A stretch of DNA of 64,000 bases, from assembly GCA_902702965.1 (NCBI GenBank), contig CACRXP010000088.1, forward strand, positions 471,851 through 535,850. Reading direction: 5' to 3'. Of this stretch, positions 1-12,375 are shown piece after piece. Under the pieces are notes generated by a model, which worked only from the letters and a program-made list of their open reading frames with translations, did no database searches and was not told the DNA's origin. Position 1 is the first letter of the stretch, and every line of letters begins with the position of its first letter. The stretch comes from Spirometra erinaceieuropaei (lineage: Eukaryota > Platyhelminthes > Cestoda > Diphyllobothriidea > Diphyllobothriidae). A program made the translations under genes and the position numbers.

Positions 1-938
1 GAAATGCGTTCTCGTTTCGAAAAGATAAATTAAGTAGTTTTGTAAAATTAATCATGATGCAGCATAAATCTATAATGATCCAGTTACCCCAGGGTGTCGG
101 CCTTCAAAAGAACTTATTTTCGGCTGCATGCAAGATCTGTACTCTGCAAAAAATGATTACTTAAGTAGCCTGCAATTTTTTCACTGACTTTCGATGCCCT
201 TGAAAATGCAATTATATTTCATGGAAAACATGCATAAATATTCATTCTTTTACTTATTCTGTAAAAAATCACGTCTTCTTTAATTTTATGCTCGAAAAAG
301 GGTATTATTCGCTTTTCAAGATCTTTACCATTTCCCGAATAATTTTGAACTCGCTTGGATTTAAGGTTTTCAAACTATAAGCCGTCTATTTTCCGTGTAC
401 GGAAAACCATGCATTTCTCTACGGTGCTAAGAGGACACCATATGACGTTCATAAAATTAAGCAGTGGATTTGAACAATATTGTTAACTTTACAAGCCATA
501 TTCATAAATGCAGATACATGATGTTTCATGAGCGGCCATTTAGCGGTATTAAAAAATCTCACAATTAGAAACTTTTTTTAAAACCGAATTATACTCTTTT
601 TTGAGCATGAAATTGGAAGAAGACGTGATTTTCTACCGAATAAGTAAAAGAATGAATATTTGTATGCATGTTTTCCATGAAATACAACTGAATTTTCAAG
701 GGCATCGAAAATCAATGAGAAAATCGCAGGCTACTTAAATAGTCATTTTTTGCAGAGTATAGATCTTGCATGTAGCCGAAAATAAGTTCTTTCGAAAGCC
801 GACACCCTGAGGTAACTGGATCATTATATATTTATGTTGCGTCATGATTAGTTTTACAATACTACTTAATTTATCTTTTCGAAACGAGAACGCATTTCGA
901 AATTTTGTTTGTCATTTCATGAGTTAGCACATCTACTG
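1..938. repeat. Snapback element FB-A, copy 1 (left end cut by window)
   Basis: The first half of this interval is the inverted complement of the second half, so the element folds into one long imperfect hairpin with its turn near 0.45-0.5 kb. The right end reads TAGCACATCTACTG followed by TA, the same terminus as the other copies. The left terminus lies outside the window. No coding frame of note is present. It belongs to a family with full copies at 2.0, 7.2, 33.8, 42.6, 52.2 and 60.2 kb. Confidence 0.85.
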
Positions 939-1663
939 TATATGAAAATTCGAAAAAATACGTTCTTTTTTAACGCGGTAAACGCTTTATCTACTTACCG
1001 GGCAGAAAACATGTACACTTTATCTTCAATGTAATTTCAAATAAACATCATTTTCCGTTTAATTATAATGTTCCATGAATTCTTCTGAATGTTGCATTTC
1101 CGAAGTAGAATCCTTAAAAGACAGATGAGTTAACTACAGGATAGATTTTTGATTTTGTCCTCTGTGCATTCGAACAAAAGTAGAATCCAGCAATGCGCAC
1201 TCACCGTGGGGCGAATGGAAAAATGAAATTACTTTTCCGAAGGACATATTGCACCTTCGAGTTTTTTGATATTCTCTTGAACACTTTGGTGGACGTCTTC
1301 GCCTGTGGATGGTCACTCAAGGACAGTTGCACAATTTGCTTTACACGATAACACGCAGTGAAACGTCTGGCTTCAGAGTGACAATAGTTTCTCGGTACCA
1401 TCGAGGAGAAAAGTATTGATTCATTAGTAGGCATCGTGTAACTTATTACTTTGGATCGAGTTATTTCAGTTATCTTTTAGAGGCCTTGGAAACAACCTCT
1501 GCTTTCTATTTTGGACTTGAAAGTACACGTAGCAATCCATATGTACGTTGACCATAAATCATAATTTAGTATCCTCCTAAGCATTTTTGTTGGAAACGCG
1601 CTCATTGAAAGGTTGCGGGAAGTGTTCGTTCGGTTGTTCTTTAAAGCTCGATCTAGAGCTGCA

Positions 1664-1862
1664 CGGGCCAGTAGTATAGACAGTTTGGGTCGTTAGACAT
1701 CGCTAGCCAGCCACAATGAAATATAGGGTTGCGACACCGGTGTCGCGATGACTAAGGATCACGGGATCGAGGCTCAAATGCTAGAAACTTGGTTTTAGGA
1801 GTGGCTGGCTGACATTAGGCTAATAAGCCAGAAATCTCCACTCCCACCTCTCCTTGGTTCGC
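1664..1862 (+). repeat. Decayed SINE2-like fragment
   Basis: A tRNA-like stretch (GGGATCGAGGCTC resembles a B box) is followed by a body with GGCTGGCTGAC and AATAAGCCAGAAAT, both found in the SINE2 copies near 33.1 and 56.7 kb. A perfect 16-bp palindrome sits inside it at 1731-1746. The rest of 941-2009 holds no recognisable gene. Confidence 0.4.
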
Positions 1863-2009
1863 CTGTTTAGAGACATTCTTAACGGATTTGATGAGTGCAT
1901 CGCCTGTCATGTGTAGAAAGTTCTAAAAAGCCAAAACACGTGCCGCCATCTTGTAGAAGGTTCTAGAAGGCGCGCCCATAAAGGGGCGCGCGCACCAAAC
2001 TTTTCCATG

Positions 2010-2953
2010 CAGTAGGTGGGCTAACTCATGAAATGTCAACCTAAATTCCGAAATGCGTTTTCGTTTCAAAAAGACTGGGGTTGTAAAACTAGTCAGTATG
2101 CAAAACATTTCTATAATATTTCAGTTAACACAGAATACTGGCTTTCGAATGAACCTCCTTCCGCTTGCATGCAAACTCAACATTCTGTAAAAATGACTAA
2201 TTCAGTAACACGCATTTTTCTCATTAATTTTCGATGTCCCAAAAGTTCAATTTTATTTCTTGGAAAACATGCATAAAAATATTCATTCTTCCGCTCATTC
2301 GGTCGATAATTACGTCTCCTTCCAATTTCATGCTCGACGGAAGGGTATAATACGGTTTTTAAAAACTTTTCCAATTCCCCAACAATTTTGAACCACCCGA
2401 CCGTTACAATTGGATTCAGGGTTTCCAAACTACAAACGCACGGAAAATCACAAATTTATCAACGGTAATAACGAGGGACCATATAGGGTTCATATCGTTA
2501 ACTTTACAAGGCAGCATCGTAAATGCAGAGACATGACGATTTATGAACTGTCATTTCACGGTATTTAAAAGTCCCGGAATTAGAAACTTTTTAAAACCGA
2601 ATTATTTCCCTCCTTCGAGTATAAAATTAGAAAAAGACGTGATTATTTACCGAATGAGCAAAAGGGTGGATATTTTTATATTTGTTATCCATGAAATATA
2701 ATTGGGCGTTTAAGGCCAACGAAAATCGGTGAGAAAACCTCGTGCTAATGAAGTAGTCATTTTTTCCGGAGCATAATTTTTGCCTGCAGCCGATAGGAAG
2801 TTCATTCGAAAGCCGGCATCCTGAGGTAACTGAAATATTATAAAATTGTTTTGCCGGCTGACTATTTTTACAACCCTATTTAATCAATCTTTTCGAAACG
2901 AAAACGCATTTTGAAATTTCGGTTGACATTTCATGAGTTAGCCCACCTACTGT
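2010..2953. repeat. Snapback element FB-A, copy 2
   Basis: It starts with CAGTAGGTGGGCTAACTCAT and ends with the inverted complement of that sequence. The two arms are complementary over almost the full length, about 470 nt each. The right flank is TA; the left flank is TG, probably a mutated TA target duplication. Confidence 0.85.
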
Positions 2954-2957
2954 ATAA

Positions 2958-4051
2958 AAAGGGACGAGGATTAACCTTTAACGACCCCGTGGCAGACCGC
3001 CTTCCTTCGGACGTGGGACCTCCGTCGTCGTCTTTGCTGGACCCGTGCGCCCCCCATAATATCCCATGGACAATCATTTCCCACCCTGGTCTAGTTTTGT
3101 AATTAAGTCCCCCTTTTTTCGTTTTTCCATGTACGTTGGTGTTATAGTATAATAACTTCCAGCAGCTGTCTTTATTTTTTTCGTCCTACGTCGGTTCGCG
3201 CACATTACACATGCATTATTTGCAAGTCGCAACAAGGAGGCATTAACAATTCTGGTAACTGTTTAGTTTCACTCCGTTAACGCCGTCATGCGCATCGGTT
3301 CCGCTATTCAAGGGAAATAGTTACAAATATTTTTTATAAAGCCCATGCCGTCAAACTTATGAGGACGTCTTTGATGTTGCTCCCGTCTGTGGTGGTACAG
3401 GAAGCCGTTTCATCAGTAAGTAATAAATTTTATACAATGCTCACGCTTTTGTCTGTTTAGAATTAAATTTCAGTCGGATGTCTGGCAGAGCCGATTGGCC
3501 CCTTCTCAAACAGTCGGTGGTGGCCATGAATCATCTGACCTCGCTGATGTTCTCCTGTCCTTGTGTAGTCTGTTGCCATAGAAATACCTAGTCGCAACAA
3601 GTCTGGTAATTTGACAGACTTTTCAATAGGACCTGCTCTGCAGACGACACTGTCCCTCTGTTTTTATCTAGCCTTCTCGCGCATAGCATGTCATTGATGG
3701 AAGTGCAAATATACTGAATAATTTCACTGATTTATTGACACACCTGGGCCACTATTCCCGCTGCCCTTACCTGCATCCTGCCCGGCAAAAGAGCTTTTAG
3801 AAATTGTTCACAGGAAACCCCAAAAGTAAAATGTTACACTCTCGCGTTGATGGCAAGTAGGTGCGGATTAGTTCGATGTTCTTTAGAGTAGCAGGCGACG
3901 TCTTTGGAAACTCCAATAGGTGTTCAAAATGCCTGACAGTCGGCAGACTCGAACTCGAACATCCAGATGGCGGGGTCTGAGAGGTTGCCCCAAACCGCTG
4001 CGTAAAATTTATTTTTAATTTCTTTTATTCCACGCATTGGCAATTTTGTAC
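2958..4051. other. No gene seen
   Basis: This is ordinary intergenic-looking sequence. Short open frames here have no recognisable domain and no supporting splice structure. Confidence 0.5.
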
Positions 4052-4275
4052 TTCATAGATGTTATGGCAGATTTCAAATAATTCACTTTGGCCCAACTGT
4101 GAAAAACCCGGTGCCAAAGTGATATTCGAACACACGACAGCAAGAGGGGAGACTTCAGCACAGTCAATGCTCTATACATCTGAGCTACGAGGCCCCACGG
4201 TACGACACAAGTTTAATCGCATTTGGGGCAAGTTTACCCGTCCAACTTACTGCAACGTCTGGCACCACCAAATCT
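4052..4275 (-). repeat. SINE1 copy, minus orientation
   Basis: This tRNA-derived short repeat includes, on the minus strand, an A-box-like TAGCTCAGATG and the sequence pairing with a decayed B box (ATTCGAACAC on plus). It meets the next, plus-oriented SINE1 copy head to head near 4275. Confidence 0.7.
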
Positions 4276-4436
4276 AAAATCCTGCTTGGGCGGTCAGCTT
4301 ACTGTAATTAAATTTGCGTCGTCCTGTGGCCCTCTTAGCTCAGATGGTTAGAGCTTTGGCTGTACTAAAGCCTCCTCTTGCTGTTGTCGGCTCGAATCCC
4401 ACCGAGAAACCACGTTGTTCACACTTGGGCCAAAGT
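4276..4436 (+). repeat. SINE1 copy, plus orientation
   Basis: It has a clear A box (TTAGCTCAGATGGTTAGAGC) and B box (GGCTCGAATCC), the two internal RNA polymerase III promoter boxes of tRNA genes. The predicted tRNA does not fold into a normal gene, so this is a tRNA-derived repeat and not a tRNA gene. It ends in the family tail TTGGGCCAAAGTGAATT. Confidence 0.7.
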
Positions 4437-4469
4437 GAATTGTGTATTTAACGGATCAGGGGAAGTATC

Positions 4470-4705
4470 AAGGTAATGGTAGGAGGGCGCTCACCGATCG
4501 CGCTACGGAACTCACTCGTTCCGTTATGCTCTCTCTCTATAGACCCTCCCACAGTGGCCTCAAAGCGGCGCGTGATATAGGCAGAATAACATTTCCAACA
4601 AAGACTAGGGAGACTTGAATGGCCATTTGCAGTTTAACAGCCGTCGTCAGTCAGCCACACCCAAGTCCGAAGTGTGTAACTCCTAGGGCTCGGTCCCCGT
4701 AAGTC
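4470..4705 (-). repeat. SINE2 copy, minus orientation
   Basis: Its minus strand carries the SINE2 body in order: CACACTTCGG, GGCTGACTGACGACGG, AATGGCCATTCAAGTCTCCC, and the tail AACGAGTGAGTTCCG with GATCGGTGAGCGCC. The tRNA-like head is lost. Full relatives are at 46.8-47.2 kb and 33.0-33.2 kb. Confidence 0.6.
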
Positions 4706-5059
4706 CAGAGGAGACAGTAAAGTTACCAGTAGAAGCGAAGAGACGAGTCCACGAAAGCCGTCGTGAAGATACGATCGCTGGGGTAAAAGCTTTACTCGCC
4801 TGGTGCAGCTGTGGGCAAAGCAAATACGTCGGAGAATCCCGGAGACAACTCCGAACGCGAATGACCGAACACGCTGCACCCGTGCGGAGAAATGATGCCA
4901 GCTCTCAAGTTGCGGTCCATTCGACGAGATCTGACCACACATTCCAATTTGACGAGGTCGACATTCTCGCTAGAGGTGACAACTGCGTTAGCTGCGAGCC
5001 GCGTGAGTCATGGTTCACTGGCCCAAGTCTAGTAACAAGTACAACTACCTCCGCCTTTA

Positions 5060-5455
5060 TACTCGGTTCTGAGACTTCGCCTAGGCGGAGTACTTAGGCA
5101 CGAGGAGAGTGCACAGGCGAACACTGTTCCAAACGCCAGGATCTGTGGGTCAGATGGTCGAGTAATCATCACACCAACATCCAACACACGTTATGAGATT
5201 GCAGCAATTAACGACGTGAATGTCGGCCATCAAACAGACATCACACCACGTGCAACGATCCCTGATGAAGGGAGATAGCCATGAATTTTCATAGGTATCC
5301 GGTAGGATGGCGACTGCATCATATAAATACTGCAGCTCCTAGTGCATGAACCACCCGTGTCAGCTCTTGTCTCTGATGATGGGTTCGAGCAAGAATCCGA
5401 AACGTCAGGCGAATAATGCTCTTGTCCCACCAATCGTGCACCTTTTCCAAGACAA
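5060..5455 (+). repeat. Repeat family R5, copy 1
   Basis: It aligns along its length with 30262-30620: both contain GAGACTTCGCCTAGGCG, GTCAGATGGTCGAG, ACCAACATCCAAC, AATGTCGGCCATCAA and TCTGATGATGGGTTCG in the same order. Its 3' part holds a hammerhead-ribozyme-like core (separate entry), which is known from the ends of Penelope-like retroelements. The assignment to Penelope is inference; no reverse transcriptase adjoins it. The 354 bases before it (4706-5059) show no gene. Confidence 0.6.
5373..5403 (+). ncRNA. Hammerhead-like ribozyme core
   Basis: CTGATGA (5373-5379) is followed by a possible 6-bp stem, GGGTTC pairing with GAATCC through one G-U, and then by GAAAC (5399-5403). These are the two invariant core boxes of a hammerhead ribozyme at the correct spacing around stem II. 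Stems I and III could not be found by eye, so activity is not claimed. The same core is kept in the second R5 copy at 30.5 kb, with changes confined to the stem II loop and the flanks. Confidence 0.35.
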
Positions 5456-7181
5456 GTAGAGTGATTCTTAACGCTCTAATCAGACTTTGCCCAAGGCCCT
5501 TCGCTCACAAAATCTTCCAGTTTATTTGAGTTCTGAGATTACTGGACCAAGTAGGGCTGCGGGGCTGGTGTTGGGATCCTAAATGGACTTCAACTGCTAC
5601 TGGACTCTTGACAGCAAACTTACACCTGCCTGCCAGCTATGGATTTCGAGGCCTAATCCAGAACCTATGCACAAAAAAGCATGTTTTGCCTGAATATCCG
5701 TATAGTTGACTGGACCGTCTTTCCGTCTGGCAACTGTATACGGTGCGCTGCGAATCGAAGTTACTATACATATGTATCACCCTCTTAACACCGCCGCATT
5801 ACTTGATACTCGGTGGTCGGAAGAGTACGGGAGGTCCGAGGGGTTTATGCTAATTTTTGACAAGGCCGCGTGATTCAGTCAACCGGTAGGGACAGAACGC
5901 ACCCCCCCCACTCCGGTTCCGTCCGACTGTTCGTTCTTTGCATTTCAGTCGGCAAAGCGTTACCCACGAAAGCAAGCAGTTACAGGCCAACGGTCGGCGG
6001 TGCCGGAAGTGTTGACTGCTCCATGCGTGGCGCTACGTGTACCATGTGCCAACTTTCAGGCGATTAGGTCGGAAGCTATAAGGCATGGGGACTGTCTCAG
6101 GCAGTCTGTGAGTAGTTTGGACAAAAAGCCGACTGCTGCCATACCTTGGCGGCCTGTCAGGCGATATATATATATATATATACGTTATCATCAGCGTATA
6201 ATCATCCTCCTTATCTGCCACATCATTTTCCTGTTCCAACTTATGCAATGTTTCTCCTCTCTGTGTTTCTTTAGTCAGACACTGCCAAAACCTGGGCGTC
6301 ACACTACTGACTCATTACCCTGGTAAGCCGCCTTATTTAACATCAGACATCTCTGTCGGGCTTGCGTTGTTGAGTCATCGTGATGCTCAGCGCCGTGTTT
6401 GATTTCATAAGCGAACCAACAGCCGCGTTTACCACTGGTTTATATACTCGAGATATTACAAGGACGTGAAGAGCCAAAATAGAATTTCAGCCAATGCGCC
6501 TCCAGGATTTAAACCTCGAAGACTCATCTCAGGGCTATCTAGGGCAATGGGCGAAGGATGCTTTAGGCAATCTATCATCTACTGAAACCGGAGGTAGTGT
6601 AATTGGGTAGCATGAAGATTCCGTCAACGAACACACTGCCGGACTTTAATTGTTCCCAAGGTGACTACTCGGCATCCGGACAAACTTAAGGATGATTTAT
6701 CGGTGCCTGCTATCTTATTTTTTGGAGGCAAAACAAATATATCCTCGTTTAGGGAAGTGAGTGGAACGACAGACAAATGTGAGCTGCCTGGAAAATTTTT
6801 CAGCCAACAAAAAAAGAGAAAACTGTTGCGGTTAAGACTCTGGCTGCACTTAAACCCTTGGAAACGTTCTGTCCCCCCTAATGGACATCCACTGCTGGCA
6901 GTTGAAAGCGACCATCTCATGCTTGTGGGTTTTGACAGAAGAGTGCTCACACCTTTAGCGAAAGACATGCCTAGGCTTTCAGCTAGTGCTGAGAGTAGCA
7001 TGTATCTGCCAGCACCGACAAATTAGCGACCAGCTATGAGCAAAATGTTATTATTTAGAGGGTAATTTTTTCTGAAGCACGTACATTTCACTCAATATAT
7101 TTATATCAGCTTTCGGAGTGAGCCTAGTGGGGATTGTGTCCATTGCGACACTTAAGAAGATTACCATAAAACACTGGATAA
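5456..7181. other. No gene seen; short TA microsatellite
   Basis: There is a short (TA)n run near 6163-6182. Two overlapping open frames of about 120 codons on opposite strands at 6.62-7.03 kb have no recognisable domain. Confidence 0.5.
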
Positions 7182-8176
7182 CGGTAGGTGGGCTAACTCA
7201 TGAAATATCAACCGAAATTCCGAAATGCGTCGTCATTTTTAAAAGATTAATTAAATAGGGGTGTAAAACTAGCCAGCATGCAACATAACTCTATAATATT
7301 TCAGTCACCGCAGGATGCCGGCTTTCGAATGAACTTCCATTCGGCTGCATGCAAAAACCACACTCCGTAAAAAATAACTACTCAAGTAGCATGGGTATTT
7401 CTCATTTATTTTCCATGCGCATAAAAGTCCAATTATATTTCATGGAAAACGTGCATAAAACTATCCATTCGTTTGCATTTTCGGTAGAAAGCGACGTCTT
7501 ATTTCAATTTTTTACTCGAAGCGGTGGTATAATTCGGTTTTCAAAAATTTTTCCGATTCCAGAATAATTTCGAACCCACTCTACCGTTGCAGTTGAACTC
7601 GGGGTTTCCAGATCACAAGCCGTATATTTTCCGTGTACGGAAACGCACACATTTCGCTACGGTAATAAAGGGGAACCATAAAGTATTAATAAAATTTGCC
7701 ACTGAATTTGGTCCATATTGTTCACATTATAAACCACAATGGTTAATGTAGAGACATGACAATTTATGAACGGCCATTACACGTTATTTAAACGTCCCAC
7801 AGTTAGAAACTTTTTTAAAACCCTATTATGTCCGTCCTTCGAGTATAAGATTGGAAGAAGATGTAATTTTCTACCAAATGGGCGAAAGAATGAGTATTTT
7901 CATGAATGGCTTCCATGAAATATAATAGAATTTTTAAGGGCTTTGAAAATCAAAGAGAAAAATTCATGCTATATGTGTAGTCATTTTTTACAGAGTTTTG
8001 TTTTTGCATGCAGCCGGAAGGAAGTTCGCTCAAAAGCCGGCATCGTGAAGTAACTGAAATATTGTAGAATTATGTTGCTGGATGACTAGTTTTACAATCC
8101 TACTTAGTTAATCTTTTGGAAACGAAAACGCATTTCGGAATTTCGGTTGACATTTAATGAGTTAGTTCAGCTACTG
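7182..8176. repeat. Snapback element FB-A, copy 3
   Basis: It starts with GGTAGGTGGGCTAACTCATG just after ATAAC and ends with CTACTG followed by TA. The arms are near-complementary along the whole length, as in copy 2. Internal landmarks such as TTCATGGAAAACGTGCATAAA and its inverted partner are present. The longest internal frames are repeat-derived. Confidence 0.85.
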
Positions 8177-8284
8177 TATGTTCTAGAAGGCACGCTGTTG
8201 TCGAAACCCTTGCAGCTTTTGGCCGGCACCCGTACAACCTATGCATATACTACTGGCTGCCTGTTGGCAGTCTGTGAATGTCCG

Positions 8285-8530
8285 TCGTATCTGATGGAGC
8301 CGCCCCAAATATTTATATCGAATTTTAGTTTGAGCCTTTAGACCTAAAATAGACTGATTTATTCCAAGGTACCAAGTATTGTCCGAGGAAAGTTCAGATA
8401 TGCAATTTCGAAATTGGAGTGTCTACTCGAAAGTAAACGGAAAGTGCTGAAGGACCCACCGGTGAGCCGAACCCATCGCAGTTGTGTCATGCAGCTGCAG
8501 AACATGGTTGAGCTTTCACAATATGTGACC
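8285..8530. repeat. Fragment of snapback family FB-B
   Basis: The centre-like segment (GAGCCTTTAGACCTAAAATAGACTGATTTATTCCAAG) and right-arm segment (GAGCCGAACCCATCGCAG) match the order seen at 32.7-32.9 kb. It is only part of an element. Confidence 0.45.
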
Positions 8531-8559
8531 CAACCCATTAAATGCGTCAAAATTTACGA

Positions 8560-9215
8560 ATGATTGCCAATTACTCGCAAACCGACATCAACTTATGGAT
8601 TCAATATCTATGTCCATTAAGTACAGCTTTTAAAAATTAAAAAATTTAAAAGAAGTATAAAAGGCAGTGTTGTGTTGCTTTTAAATGCCGATTTTTCGAA
8701 AAAAGCACAGTATCCCGAAACCGTCGAAAATTGTCGCCATTTAGTAAACTTCCTTTTTTCAGATGCGTAAACTGTCTTCGCGTGCAAAAACATAGTAGAT
8801 TTGAATAAATAAACGTTTAAAAACAGTGTTTCAGTGACGTTTACCTCTAAATATCCTCTAAGAATTAGTGTAATTTCATATATGCTGGTTTGTCAACAGC
8901 CCAAGTTTTGAGTATAGATTCCAAAACAGTCCTCCAGGGCTACCTGTACGTATTTTCTAAATATTATACGGTTATCCCATTACGGCCGGTGGGATTTGGG
9001 CCAATTTCAGGCTGAGCCTGTAAGTCTCAAATAGACTGATTTACATCAAGTTAGTCCTCATTTCTTAAGGACATTAAAGGTATGCGTTTGGACCGTCCTC
9101 GGTAAGTGCGCTGCAGCTACGCTGCTAGTGCTTGTGGGTGCTAACTAAAGTTTTGAAGACGGACTTGAGCAAAATTTCATGGGGGGCAGCCAATGGATGA
9201 CTGCCGCTTCTTCAG
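8560..9215. other. Decayed R4-like sequence, no gene
   Basis: Phrases such as AATTACTCGCAAACCGACAT recur at 25.54 kb, so part of this stretch is probably a decayed R4 fragment. No coding content was seen. Confidence 0.35.
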
Positions 9216-9268
9216 AACGAAAGCGCATTTCAGAATTTTGGCTGACATTTCATGAGTTAGCCCACCTG
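9216..9268. repeat. Solo terminal fragment of FB-A
   Basis: It holds only the last ~50 bp of an FB-A right end: GCATTTCAGAATTTTGGC and CATTTCATGAGTTAGCCCAC. Confidence 0.6.
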
Positions 9269-9410
9269 TCGGACATACGTGCCTAGTTCGCTTGAGTCTG
9301 GCGTCTTAGAACACTTGGCCTACTTAACCAAATTTTATGTGCGTCTGCTATGTCATGATCAGCAAACCTTGGCCAGTTCTCCTGTACGTGGTTCTCTGGC
9401 GGTAGATGCG

Positions 9411-9690
9411 CTTGCGTTCCCGGTGGGTGTACAGGTCGTGAGTATGCCTGCCCAGTCATTCTTGTCTTCTGTGTTGTTGTTATGGGTCAAGATCCTGGTC
9501 AGGCGTTTGTTGTGGGTTTGGGCGTGTGGAGTAGTGCGCCAAGGTGCGGGTCCGGCTGCGTCCTCATTCCTCCCTCCGGTTTGTTTGACTCTGTCGTGAC
9601 ACCGGGTCCAGGTGGGCAGGCGGAAGGAGTACGGTAGATGCTGTACAAGTCTACTTTCACTATAAAATAGTTCACGCACAAGTCACCATC
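9411..9690. repeat. Repeat family R3, copy 1
   Basis: A block with ACCGGGTCCAGGTGGG, GGAGTACGGTAGATGCTG and CACTATAAAATAG recurs in the same order at 31.45-31.52 kb and 61.34-61.42 kb, and inverted at 59.2 kb. Overlapping frames on both strands are by-products of the repeat. From 9700 to 10489 no gene is seen. Confidence 0.55.
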
Positions 9691-10489
9691 TTGCGATGGG
9701 GCACAAGGTGGATATCATCGGATGTAACGGTCACGAGCCTAGTAATTGACCCTTAGCCATGAGGGCGGTGCAAGATGTTAGACTATTTGGACAAAAAGAC
9801 TGGAAACTCATCGGCCGTCTCTATTTCTCTTTTGTCGCAAAGAAGTCGCGAATAACTGAATGTACAATGAAAATCCCTTTACGAGTTCAGCTACACGGTG
9901 TCCTATTGAAAGACAGTAAATTTTGCTCAAAGGAGGGATTCAGTTGAATAAGAATGTTGTTAAAATTAACCGATGGTCCTGTTTATTAACGTTAAAACGT
10001 TTTAATTGTTGCAGCACAGGCCGAAACGTTTTTCGATGACGTATGAACACACTTTTTCTGCATTTGCTGAGAAACAAGCTGTTAAAATCAAGCGGAGCAG
10101 GTTTTCACCTTTTGTTATATGCTGTGGGTCAAGGTCATGCCGATCTTGGCTGAAAAATAGAGTCACTGGTTTATCGCAGGACTTCTGTTCGACAAACAAC
10201 ATTTATTTTACTAGGATGCCGGATTTTTATAACATGAGTTGATGCATTGTTTTTTTCAATTCAATATGGATGTTTTTATTTCAAACAGTATTCTGGTAGG
10301 ACCAAAAATTACCTTTCACATTAACTTTAGACAGATAAACTCGTAAAATAGACTTATTACTCACTCAACTTTCCGTCTGTTCAAACTGTGTACACTTATT
10401 CTTTTTAGCGCATTCTGGCTACAATTCACCATTAGTAACTTTTACAGCAATCATTCCCCTCTCCCTTAAAAAACATATGTAAATAATTT

Positions 10490-12340
10490 TCGGTTGATTA
10501 ATTTATCGTGGTTTCTCTGCAAAGTTCGCGCTCTTAAACTTTCAAAATACTTATCACGTACAGATTCAACTTTTCATAAAATATCAGAAATCTCCGGCAA
10601 CATATACAGAAAATGAGTGGAAGAACAGCCCTCACCCGAATAGATTTGGACGAATAATTTAACCCATCCGCCGAGTTCGGCCAATGTCCTCGGTACTCAG
10701 CCATGTAATCTGACAGCAAATTCGCTAAATCGAGAAATGGTTCGGAATTTGCAAAACACTGCAAGTTACCTGCAAACCGCCAAATACGAAGTGACAAAAG
10801 CTTTGAACTAATAGTTGGCGATCCAGACGAACTTAAAACACAAACTAAATAGTAAATTTAATAAAACGTTGTTTAGAAATATTAACATTTTTAAAAGGGA
10901 CAAATCCCTAAGAGGTCAGAAATCGTTCGAACCGAGTAAACTTTAGTCTTAGATGTGCAGAGACAGTCTATGCAAAGCACCGAGTAAATAATGCGGCATA
11001 CGTAGAAAAATGTTGATAAGTGGTCCCTTAGGGAAGTTTGCACGGTTTAAGCATAGATTCTGACACGGTTTCGTTAGAATTGGCTGTACCTTTTCAGTTT
11101 GTACAATGTTTGAGAAGCGGTTAACTAAGTTAGAGGGCAATTAGCTAGATTTCGCGAACGGAGCATCATAGGAATAAAATGTCTCATAAAAGTCAAATGT
11201 CGACAGGCCGACCACTGACTAATAAATACAAATCAAATTGTCAGGGACCATCATATATATGGTATTTTGTGCATATTAGAAGAATTTTCGTTCCGTCCAA
11301 GTTCTTTATACTTATTTCTGGTGTTGAAGCATGATGAGTTCAGATCGCCCAATGATTCTCAGCGCTTTCCATGGAATGCCCAAAAATATAGATTCTGTTC
11401 TACGTTTTTATCAAAAACTGGAAAAAAAGGTATTTCTTGAAAATATTTATCAAAGTAGTGAGTTCTTGGAATCCCTTATATTGCAAAATGCCGTTTTGGT
11501 CATATTTGTATTGTCATCCAAACATGAGACCAAATCGCCGAGAAAATTGAAGTCCTCAACAAAGGTCAGTTAAAAACTCTCTTTAATAATTTATCTCTTT
11601 AAATGCGTTTTAGTTGGATATTTTGTTGACTCATGTCTGCGTAATTTATCTTTTTCCAAGTTAAAGTCAAAGGCTAGATATGGGGCGTTTGGTCGGCCTT
11701 TTTATCTACCTGAAAATCAGTGACACTTCTGCTGCAAAAGAGGGATTTCACATTTCTGTTTTTATTGGAGCTTTTTGCGCCATGTTTGTTTACATTTCGG
11801 TTCCGTTCTTCGACTGTAAATACAAAATAGGGCGGCCGCGTAAATAGCAGGATATTGCAAAAACTGTCAATTTCCCTGTCGTAACGTTCATGAATCACGC
11901 CTTAACGGAAACTCGACCGTACAAATAGTATCCTACCGTATACTCCAAAGTTAAAATGGTCGCTTGATGGAAGACCTTTTCGTGGCAAGTTACTGAGTAT
12001 TCGCAAACAGCAGGGAATAAAATAAAGGTTAAACAAAGCATTACCAGTAGGCGTTATTACTGTGGTTTGGGGGTATGAAATTACGCAGATTTTCAAAATT
12101 TGACTTTAGAAATCGAGTTAATATCTGCCTTTCTAAACACAACCTTGTTCATTCCACTTCGCTCCATCTGATTTACGTAAAGGAAAAAACAATTTTTAAT
12201 TGCGGCCAGCTCTGTCTGGTAAAACACTCCAGTTTAAATGACTCTCTCCTCGTAGAAAAACATGAGCGAGCGGATACCAGAATATTAAAAGGGAAGGGTG
12301 TAGTACGTAACTTCCTGGGAAAACCGTAGTTAAGTATGAC
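10490..12340. repeat. Repeat family R4, copy a
   Basis: This ~1.8-kb stretch aligns with 25.2-27.2 kb and, in its second half, with 27.3-28.1 kb. Shared landmarks include GTTCGCGCTCTTAA, GACCACTGACTAATAAA, TTTGTTGACTCATGTCTGCG, GCGTTTGGTCGGC and CACTTCGCTCCATCTGATTT. Open frames in it are short and not conserved between copies, so no protein is proposed. No terminal repeats were recognised, so its class is unknown. Confidence 0.5.
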
Positions 12341-12375
12341 ACTAATGCCAATCATGAGCATGGCTGTATTGGGCA

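Noticed and set aside
4327..4405. Functional tRNA gene
   Set aside because: A and B boxes are good but the arms do not pair as a tRNA, and the sequence belongs to a family with many copies.
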